From a bacterium (GTDB taxonomy: Bacteria > Zhuqueibacterota > QNDG01 > DSAB01), in NCBI GenBank assembly GCA_016931965.1, contig JAFGDT010000122.1, forward strand, positions 1-34,417: a DNA stretch of 34,417 nucleotides. The letters are read 5' to 3'. Each line of letters opens with the position of its first letter. The stretch's first letter is position 1. A program made the translations under genes and the position numbers. Below, in pieces: positions 1-6,534 of this stretch. The notes beneath the pieces were generated by a model. That model did not search any database. It was not told where the DNA came from and saw nothing but the letters and a program-made list of their open reading frames with translations.

Positions 1-4
1 GTAA

Positions 5-553
5 TTGAAAAAGAAGAATAAATATAATCCAGAAAAACACAACAGACATTCCATTCGGTTGAAAGGGTATGATTATTCCAGTCCGGGGTATTATTTTGTG
101 ACGGTTTGCACGTTTCGGCATCGGTGTATTTTGGGAGATGTTGTGAAAGAAAATATGATTCTGTCAAAATACGGACATGATGTTGAATATACGTGGTATG
201 ATTTACCCAAGCATAATTTTCATATAGCATTGGACCAATTTATCGTGATGCCTAACCATATTCACGGGATAATCATTATTAAAGATTTGTCTGTAGGGGC
301 AGGTTCAGAACCTGCCCCTACAAAGAAACAACATGGATTACCAGAAATAATCCGCCAATTACAGACATTTTCTGCTAGACGGATCAATCAAAAACGAAAT
401 ACTATTGGCCGGCCTGTTTGGCAACGCAATTATTATGATCACATCATCCGAAATGAAGGATCATTACATCGTATTCGGGAATACATTATTTACAATCCAT
501 TAAAATGGGAATCAGACAAGGAGAATCCAATCAATTGGAAGAAAAAACCATGA
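5..553 (+). CDS. REP-associated tyrosine transposase (RAYT, Y1_Tnp / IS200-like)
   Basis: A 182-aa protein of the TnpA_REP (RAYT) branch of HUH Y1 transposases, which nick and rejoin single-stranded DNA at palindromic REP-like sequences. The N-terminal RLKGYDYSSPGYYFVTVCT motif is family-typical. The HUH metal-binding motif is MPNHIHGIII near residue 85. The C-terminal block with the candidate catalytic tyrosines is VWQRNYYDHIIRNE, followed by IREYIIYNPLKW. The start is taken as TTG at position 5, because an in-frame TAA lies at 2-4 and only a few residues normally precede the first motif; no ribosome site can be judged at the window edge. A perfect palindrome (292-322) is translated in frame as GAGSEPAPT between the HUH and Tyr regions. 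Its TGA stop overlaps the ATG of the next kinase (ATGA). Length and motifs look intact, so it may be active. Confidence 0.9.
   Translation: MKKKNKYNPEKHNRHSIRLKGYDYSSPGYYFVTVCTFRHRCILGDVVKENMILSKYGHDVEYTWYDLPKHNFHIALDQFIVMPNHIHGIIIIKDLSVGAGSEPAPTKKQHGLPEIIRQLQTFSARRINQKRNTIGRPVWQRNYYDHIIRNEGSLHRIREYIIYNPLKWESDKENPINWKKKP
292..322. repeat. Perfect palindrome inside the RAYT gene
   Basis: Arms GTAGGGGCAGGTTC and GAACCTGCCCCTAC (293-306 and 308-321) are separated by one base, and the flanking T/A extends them to 15 bp. The sequence is read in frame by the transposase as about residues 96-106. RAYTs act on such hairpins, so this is plausibly a REP-type target or passenger sequence nested in the transposase gene. 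Whether it hinders or serves the protein cannot be told from sequence. Confidence 0.85.
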
Positions 554-3321
554 TCGGCAAAACCATATCACACTATAAAATTATAGAAAAACTCGGTGAA
601 GGCGGCATGGGTGTGGTTTATAAAGCACAGGACACCAAACTGGACCGCCTGGTAGCATTAAAATTTCTACCTGTTCGCCTTACAGCCAGTGAAACAGATA
701 AGGCCCGTTTTCTGCAGGAGGCCAAAGCCGCTTCAGCCATCAATCACCCCAATGTGTGTGTGATTCATGATATTCAGGAACATGATGATCATCAATTTAT
801 TGTCATGGAGTATGTGGAGGGCAGGACATTGCGGGATGTGATTTACACCCCCCTTAGTCCCCCCTCGAGGGGGGATTTAGGGGGGTGTCAAGGTCTGCCA
901 CTTAAAGAAGCCATCGAGTATGCCATTCAGATTGCTGAAGCTCTCGAAGCGGCTCACGAACAGTCCATTATTCATAGAGATATCAAATCAGAAAACATCA
1001 TGATCAACACCAAGAACCAGATAAAAGTAATGGATTTTGGGTTGGCAAAACTGAAAGGAGCACTGAAACTCACAAAAACATCCAGCACGGTTGGAACACT
1101 TGCTTATTCCTCACCCGAGCAGATCCAGGGGCAGGAAGTGGATGCCCGGTCCGATATCTTTTCATTTGGAGTGGTATTGTATGAAATGATCACTGGACAT
1201 CTGCCCTTTCGCGGTGAGTATGAATCAGCAATGGTCTATTCGATACTCAATGAAGAACCGGAGCCGATTCAGAAGCATTTGCCTGAGATTTCTTCAGAAA
1301 TCGTTCACATCCTTCTTTGGGCATTGGAGAAGAGCCCGGAAGAACGGTATCAGTCCATACATGATATACTCATTGATTTAAGAAGGGTAAAAAAAGAGAC
1401 TTTACGGGTTTTTCCTGCACCAAAGATATCAGTCACCAAAGCAAAGGTTTTGGGCGCCGCTTCTGAGAAAGAAAAGACGCTTAGTGCAAAATCCCGAAAG
1501 CTGTTAACCAGACCTGTTTTTTGGATTCCACTGGTTTTAGTAATCATTTTTATTTTAGTTGGTTATTTTATTTCCCAATCATCAAAAAAGACCATCCCTA
1601 TATGGATGCAGCAGGACACACCTCTTAATCCACTGACTTCGGAACCCGGATGCGAACGCGGAAATATTTCTCCGGATGGTCATTATCTGGTTTATGAAAA
1701 TGGCCGCTATGAAATCATACTTAAGGAACTGTCCACAGGAGAGACGACAAAAATAGCCGTCTCTGAACCGGGAATGCATTATGGCCCTGTTTGGTCTCCG
1801 GACGGGACACGCATTGCGTTTATTATATACAATCATCCGGATTATGGTTTTGTCATTTGCAGTGCGGTGGGAAATGTGGTCATGCGCCGGTTCGAAACAA
1901 CAGAGAATCCCTATTCTCTTTCCTGGTCACCTGACGGATTGACGATTGCATGTTTACAGGTAGAGCTTTCCAAGTTACTGATCCTGCAAAATCTTGATGG
2001 GACCATGAAAAAGTATCCGCTGGATGCAATTGTTTGCCAGTCCGTTGCATGGAGCCCCGATTCAAAAAAGATAGCATTCATTGAAGAACGGTCAAGAGAC
2101 CTTTTATTAAGATATGAGAAAAAACATTTTGGAGTTATTCGGATTCTGGATACTGAAAATGGTGTCATATCTGATAGCTTGAAAGGAGTCAAAGCTCATT
2201 TTGGTGGTGCTCGTGCAGGGGGTGTAACGTGGAGTCGTGACGGACATTATCTCGTTTATGTCGGTTATGACGGCATCAATTCAGATCTTTTTGCACTTCC
2301 CATGAAATCAGACTATTATTCTGTATCTGGACCGCCAATCTGTATCAGGAAGTTCACAAAGTATCAAATACCCCTTCGTCCTGTGTTCACAAAGGATGAA
2401 CAGCAGCTCAGTTTCGGGATAAATGAATACAATAGGGATATATATTTCATGTCCATTGATATTCCCACAGCACGTATATCAGGAGAACCCAAACCAATTG
2501 CTACAGACCGGAGAATAGATGACGAACCTTGCTGGACACCGGATGGTAGTGGAGTCGTGTTTGTATCTGAACGTGAAGATCAAAAGGATTTGTATCGTTT
2601 TTCATTGGAAAACAATACGATCAAACGCCTGACTTTTACAGAACAGGAAGAGCAGAATCCTCAATTTACACCTGATGGCAAGAGCATCAGTTTTTATTCA
2701 AATGAAGCGATATGGAGTATCCCAAGTGAAGGCGGATCTGCCAGACATCTTACACCAGACGATCTTAAATTGCTGAACAACTATATATGGTCCAGAGACA
2801 GCACTATACTTTTTGTGACCACAATCGATAATTCAGACGTTCGTTATATGAAGCTTATTCAACTGGACCTCAAAACAGGAACACAGGAAGTATTAAGAGG
2901 AATGCTCAGGGATCCTGGTCTTTCACTTTCTCCTGATGGCAGCCAATTGATTGTTTCCGGAGTTGATTTGAACAATGCGGATGGTAGTGAGAAAATTGTG
3001 GTATTAGATATCCAAACAAAAACATGGAACACTTTAGAAAAACAGTTGGCTTATAACCGTTATACCATTCATGGGCGATTCTCATTTTCCCATGACGGGC
3101 AGTATATATTGAATGAATGGCTATCACCAACAGAAGAGATATTTGTGGAATTGTTGCCTGTGAATGGCAGTCAGCCTAAAAGCGTTCAGTTTGATCAAAG
3201 TCATTTTCCCAGGGATATTTATAAGGATATTTTTATTGGTCAGATTGATCCGTCTGGAAAAAGAGTACTGATTACAGTCTATTCTGAAGAAGCAGACATG
3301 TGGGTGCTGGGAAACAAATAG
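550..3321 (+). CDS. Transmembrane Ser/Thr protein kinase with TolB/PD40 beta-propeller
   Basis: A 923-aa PknB-type kinase starting MIGKTISHYKIIEKLG. I chose ATG 550 because the domain begins there and the two sibling kinase loci start identically; a GGAAG ribosome site lies just upstream. Cytoplasmic kinase domain, about residues 9-285: glycine loop GEGGMGVVYKA, catalytic Lys38 in VALKF, catalytic loop HRDIKSEN, DFG, SPE at the end of the activation segment, then DARSDIFSFGVVLYEM. All key residues are present. One membrane segment (VFWIPLVLVIIFILVGYFI, about residue 320) leads to an extracytoplasmic part with repeated S/TPDG-type PD40 blades (SPDGHYLVYE, SPDGTRIAF, TPDGSGVVFV, TPDGKSISFY), a probable sensor or binding propeller. 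A 44-bp palindrome is inserted in frame between the hinge and the next helix (about residues 99-113). The substrate is unknown. Confidence 0.92.
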   Translation: MIGKTISHYKIIEKLGEGGMGVVYKAQDTKLDRLVALKFLPVRLTASETDKARFLQEAKAASAINHPNVCVIHDIQEHDDHQFIVMEYVEGRTLRDVIYTPLSPPSRGDLGGCQGLPLKEAIEYAIQIAEALEAAHEQSIIHRDIKSENIMINTKNQIKVMDFGLAKLKGALKLTKTSSTVGTLAYSSPEQIQGQEVDARSDIFSFGVVLYEMITGHLPFRGEYESAMVYSILNEEPEPIQKHLPEISSEIVHILLWALEKSPEERYQSIHDILIDLRRVKKETLRVFPAPKISVTKAKVLGAASEKEKTLSAKSRKLLTRPVFWIPLVLVIIFILVGYFISQSSKKTIPIWMQQDTPLNPLTSEPGCERGNISPDGHYLVYENGRYEIILKELSTGETTKIAVSEPGMHYGPVWSPDGTRIAFIIYNHPDYGFVICSAVGNVVMRRFETTENPYSLSWSPDGLTIACLQVELSKLLILQNLDGTMKKYPLDAIVCQSVAWSPDSKKIAFIEERSRDLLLRYEKKHFGVIRILDTENGVISDSLKGVKAHFGGARAGGVTWSRDGHYLVYVGYDGINSDLFALPMKSDYYSVSGPPICIRKFTKYQIPLRPVFTKDEQQLSFGINEYNRDIYFMSIDIPTARISGEPKPIATDRRIDDEPCWTPDGSGVVFVSEREDQKDLYRFSLENNTIKRLTFTEQEEQNPQFTPDGKSISFYSNEAIWSIPSEGGSARHLTPDDLKLLNNYIWSRDSTILFVTTIDNSDVRYMKLIQLDLKTGTQEVLRGMLRDPGLSLSPDGSQLIVSGVDLNNADGSEKIVVLDIQTKTWNTLEKQLAYNRYTIHGRFSFSHDGQYILNEWLSPTEEIFVELLPVNGSQPKSVQFDQSHFPRDIYKDIFIGQIDPSGKRVLITVYSEEADMWVLGNK
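845..888. repeat. 44-bp GC-rich palindrome inserted in the kinase gene
   Basis: Two 22-base arms meet without a loop: ACACCCCCC, TTAG, TCCCCCCTC against GAGGGGGGA, TTTA, GGGGGGTGT, with two imperfect positions. It is translated as YTPLSPPSRGDLGGC within the kinase domain. The paralogous kinase at 3813 has only a short turn here, so this is an insertion whose length kept the frame. The same C6/G6 blocks bound the DUF559 element at 3487-3790. Confidence 0.88.
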
Positions 3322-3346
3322 AGCCATAAATTTTTAAGGAATAGTT

Positions 3347-3486
3347 ATGATCTGCAAAACCATATCACACTACAAAATCATAGAAAAACTCGGTGAAGGG
3401 GGATGGTTGTTGTCTACAAAGCCGAAGACACCAAACGCAAATGCACAGTATCTTTTAGAATTCTGCAATCAGGATTACGTGTATAA
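3347..3486 (+). pseudogene. 5' remnant of a Ser/Thr kinase gene, frameshifted
   Basis: The first 20 codons (MICKTISHYKIIEKLGEGG) match the starts of both intact kinases. One base is then missing compared with the kinase at 3813, so YKAEDTKRKCTV continues in another frame. Homology stops after roughly 40 codons, at the left palindrome of the DUF559 element. The catalytic core is absent, so the copy is dead. It sits between two living paralogues and is best explained by a duplication broken by the element. A nominal open frame continues through the element to 3754, but that fusion is incidental. Confidence 0.8.
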
Positions 3487-3790
3487 AGTCCCCCCTGTCA
3501 AGGGGGGATTTAGGGGGGTGTTTTTTAACATTCAAAGGAAAAATTATTTGAGAATTCATTTTATTGAAATTGATGGTATTACTTATAATGATAAAGAGCA
3601 AGCTGACAGGATGAGACAAAGGGAAATCGAAAAAATGGGATTGCGATTTCTACGTTTTTATGATTCTGATGTGAGAAACAATCTGAATGGCGTGCTTATT
3701 TCTCTGGTTAATTGGATTGAAAAAGTTGAGGTTGAAGAGTGTGTATCACCTTAGACACCCCCCTGTTGTCCCCCCTTTTTAGGGGGGACT
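3487..3790. mobile_element. Palindrome-bounded element carrying a DUF559 gene remnant
   Basis: The left end (3487-3521) holds hairpin TCCCCCCT/AGGGGGGA with loop GTCA, then TTTA and GGGGGGTGT. The right end (3755-3790) holds ACACCCCCC, TGTTG, then hairpin TCCCCCCT/AGGGGGGA with loop TTTT, then CT. The two ends are imperfect inverted repeats of about 35 bases, starting AGTCCCCCC and finishing GGGGGGACT. The DUF559-like frame fills the space between them exactly: its GTG lies in the left arm and its stop abuts the right arm. No clear target-site duplication is visible. The arrangement suggests a miniature mobile element, although these could be two independent palindromes. Confidence 0.6.
3518..3754 (+). 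pseudogene. DUF559 (Vsr-like nuclease fold) gene with internal deletion
   Basis: Read from GTG 3518 this gives 78 aa. It begins FFNIQRKNYL, like the N terminus of DUF559 proteins, and jumps directly to the C-terminal core: FIEIDGITYNDKEQADRMRQ, then GLRFLRFYDSDVRNN and a final helix ending in VNWIEK. Family members are usually about 110-130 aa, so roughly 40-50 central residues carrying part of the nuclease core are missing although the frame stays open. DUF559 is related to very-short-patch-repair endonucleases. This copy is probably inactive. It lies precisely between two C6/G6 palindromes. Confidence 0.7.
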
Positions 3791-3812
3791 TATTTTGTTT
3801 GAAAGGACAAAT

Positions 3813-6461
3813 ATGATCGGCAAAACCATTTCACACTATAAAATTATCGAAAAACTTGGCGAAGGCGGCATGGGTGTCGTTTACAAAGCTGAAGACACCA
3901 AGCTCAAACGCACAGTCGCCCTGAAATTCCTGCCTCCCCATGCATTGGGCTCTGAAGAGGAAAAGGCCCGTTTCATACACGAAGCCCAGGCAGCAGCCGC
4001 TTTAAGCCATCCCAATATCTGCACGGTTTATGAAATAGACGATGCTCATGAACAGACCTTCATTGCCATGGAGTATGTTAAAGGGGAAAGCCTGAAAGAG
4101 AAACTTTCAAAAGGACCCCTGAAACTGAAAGAAGTCATCCAGATCGGCATTCAGGCTGCAGAAGGCTTGAATGAAGCCCACAGGAAAAAGATGATCCACA
4201 GGGACATCAAGAGTGCCAATATCATGGTGACAGAGAACAACAGGGTGAAGATCATGGATTTCGGGCTAGCCAAACTCTCAGGAAGGACAAAAGTAACCAG
4301 AACAGGCGCAACCGTGGGCACTATCTCCTACATGTCTCCCGAACAAGTAAAAGGAGAGAAAGTGGATCACCGTTCCGATATCTGGTCTTTGGGTGTAGTG
4401 CTTTATGAGATGATCAGCGGTCAGTTTCCGTTTCCGGGGGAGTATGAGCAGGCTGTGGTTTATAACATTATGAATGAAGAGCTTGAACCGCTGACAGCCC
4501 TGAGAACCGGTGTGCCGATGAAGCTGGAAGAGATTGTCAACAAGCTCCTTGTCAAGGATCCTGACAACCGGTATCAGCATATTGATGAACTGCCTGTGGA
4601 TCTGAAAGCGATTGATTTTTCATCCACCTCTCAGGTTTCAAGAAGGTCTATTTCAGAAATTACTACAAAGAAAATGCTTGTTAAAGAAAAACAAATAAAT
4701 TTAAAGATTGCTATACCCTTGTTGATTATAACAGCAATTATATTTCCTATTGTAACATGGCTTTTCAAACCTAAAACGGAAAAACAGGTTGTAAGATTCC
4801 CATATTTTCTTCCACAGGGTGAAACAATGAGCCCTGTTCGTTTTGCATTATCACCTGATGGTACAAGAATTGTGTTTGGTACAGCTCCAGCGGGAGAAAA
4901 ACCCCTATATATTCGTAGAGTAGATCAACATAATCCAATACCGATAGAAAATACGGAAGGTGCCTATACACCATTTTTCTCGCCTGATGGAAGACAATTA
5001 TGTTTTTATGCAAATAATCAACTGAAAAAGGTTCGTATAGATGGAGGACCGGCTCAAACCTTATGTGATGTTCCATCATTGCCATATTGGGGAACCTGGG
5101 GTGATGATGATACGATCATTTTTGCATGTGCTGATTGGGGGCTTTTACGTGTATCGGCTTCAGATGGAATCCAAGAAGTCATTTTAAAACCGGATTCTGG
5201 GAAAATCAGCACCTATTACTGCTGGCCGGAGATGCTTCCAGGAAGCAAAGCCGTGTTATATACAACCTGGGAAGGTACTTCCTATGATGAAGCCAATATC
5301 GCTGTACTTTCTTTAGAGAGTGGTCAGTCAGAGACACTCATCAGAGGGGGAACATCTCCGCGCTATTCACCAACGGGCCACATTTTATTCGGGCGTTCCG
5401 GCTCCTGCTGGGCAGTCCCATTTAATGCAAGGAAGCTTGAAATAACAGGAGATGAAGTTCTGGTTCAAGAGTCAGTTTATATAGGTGTTGACGGTTTTGC
5501 AGATTTCAGAGTTTCAAAAAATGGAACTCTTGTCTATATCCCTGGGGGGGAAGAACTACTTGGAGAACAACGGATACTGGTTCTTGTCGATCGTCAAGGA
5601 CATGAAACACCGTTAACAGACATTCAGCGTTCTTACGGATCTCCCCGATTTTCACCGGATGGCAATCGGGTGGCTGTGGATTTATTTGAAAATTATAATT
5701 ATCATATCTGGATCCATGATGTTGTACGCAACACACAGATCCCTTTGACATCAGGAGACAATAGGAACGAAGAACCTATTTGGACTCCGGATGGAAAAAG
5801 AATTACCTTTCAGTCAAATAGATCAGGTGTTAGAAATATTTACTGGAAAAGGGTAGATGATATCGGAGAAGCGGAACCTCTTTGTGCAAGTGAAAAATTT
5901 CAAGACTGCGGCACATGCTGGTCTGAAGATGGAACATTGTTCGCTTTCATTCAACAAGATTCAATTACAGGATACGACATCTGGGTATATACAACCAGAG
6001 ACAGCATGGCTGAACTTTTTCTAAATACACCGAACAGAGAATACACGCCGGCTATTTCACCCAATGGAAAGTGGATAGCATACACCTCAAATAAAACAGG
6101 ACGTAATGAAATATACATTAAAGCTTATCCCGGTCCGGGAGGTGAAGAACCCGTTTCGACGAATGGAGGATTTGAGCCAACATGGGCGAAAGATGGACGA
6201 GAACTGTTTTATCGTGAAGAGAATAAGATGATGGTTGTCTCTGTAGAAACAGAACCTTCATTGAGGTTGGGATTACCAGAGTTGCTTTTTGAAGAACCTT
6301 ATTATTCTACACAAGCGAACTCACAATATGACATTCATCCTGATGGCAATCGATTTCTGATGTTAAAGACTGAGGAGTCTGAATCATCAACGAATCAAAT
6401 CAACATCGTCCTGAACTGGTTTGAGGTGCTGAAGGAGAAAATGGCCGGTGCGGGGGAGTGA
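3813..6461 (+). CDS. Transmembrane Ser/Thr protein kinase with TolB/PD40 beta-propeller (second copy)
   Basis: An 882-aa paralogue of the kinase at 550. ATG 3813 is preferred over the in-frame ATG at 3795 because an AAGGA site sits 5 bases upstream and the protein then starts MIGKTISHYKIIEKLG like its sister. Kinase features: GEGGMGVVYKAEDTK, VALKF lysine, HRDIKSAN, DFGLAK, MSPEQVKGEKVDHRSDIWSLG, ending near residue 270. A membrane segment (IAIPLLIITAIIFPIVTWLF) follows near residue 300, then an external propeller with PD40 blades (LSPDGTRIVFG, FSPDGRQLCFY, FSPDGNRVAVD, TPDGKRITFQS, SPNGKWIAYTS). It has no palindrome insertion, so it is the reference for judging the first copy. The promoter may lie in or near the element just upstream. 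The ligand and substrates are unknown. Confidence 0.93.
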   Translation: MIGKTISHYKIIEKLGEGGMGVVYKAEDTKLKRTVALKFLPPHALGSEEEKARFIHEAQAAAALSHPNICTVYEIDDAHEQTFIAMEYVKGESLKEKLSKGPLKLKEVIQIGIQAAEGLNEAHRKKMIHRDIKSANIMVTENNRVKIMDFGLAKLSGRTKVTRTGATVGTISYMSPEQVKGEKVDHRSDIWSLGVVLYEMISGQFPFPGEYEQAVVYNIMNEELEPLTALRTGVPMKLEEIVNKLLVKDPDNRYQHIDELPVDLKAIDFSSTSQVSRRSISEITTKKMLVKEKQINLKIAIPLLIITAIIFPIVTWLFKPKTEKQVVRFPYFLPQGETMSPVRFALSPDGTRIVFGTAPAGEKPLYIRRVDQHNPIPIENTEGAYTPFFSPDGRQLCFYANNQLKKVRIDGGPAQTLCDVPSLPYWGTWGDDDTIIFACADWGLLRVSASDGIQEVILKPDSGKISTYYCWPEMLPGSKAVLYTTWEGTSYDEANIAVLSLESGQSETLIRGGTSPRYSPTGHILFGRSGSCWAVPFNARKLEITGDEVLVQESVYIGVDGFADFRVSKNGTLVYIPGGEELLGEQRILVLVDRQGHETPLTDIQRSYGSPRFSPDGNRVAVDLFENYNYHIWIHDVVRNTQIPLTSGDNRNEEPIWTPDGKRITFQSNRSGVRNIYWKRVDDIGEAEPLCASEKFQDCGTCWSEDGTLFAFIQQDSITGYDIWVYTTRDSMAELFLNTPNREYTPAISPNGKWIAYTSNKTGRNEIYIKAYPGPGGEEPVSTNGGFEPTWAKDGRELFYREENKMMVVSVETEPSLRLGLPELLFEEPYYSTQANSQYDIHPDGNRFLMLKTEESESSTNQINIVLNWFEVLKEKMAGAGE

Positions 6462-6473
6462 TGAGGAAAAATA

Positions 6474-6508
6474 TAACCTTACTAAACCTTTAAGGTTTAG
6501 TAAGGTTA
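6474..6508. terminator. Perfect 35-bp palindrome after the kinase gene (terminator-like or repeat)
   Basis: TAACCTTACTAAACCTT, one T, then the exact reverse complement, centred on 6491 and 12 bases past the kinase stop. The stem could end kinase transcription, but there is no U-run after it, so a repeat of another palindrome family is equally possible. Confidence 0.5.
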
Positions 6509-6534
6509 CGATATTATCTAATTGGAGCTAAAAT

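Noticed and set aside
3347..3754. A 135-aa real protein starting with a kinase glycine loop
   Set aside because: It is a chance fusion of a frameshifted kinase remnant with the DUF559 remnant through a palindrome; no functional domain is complete.
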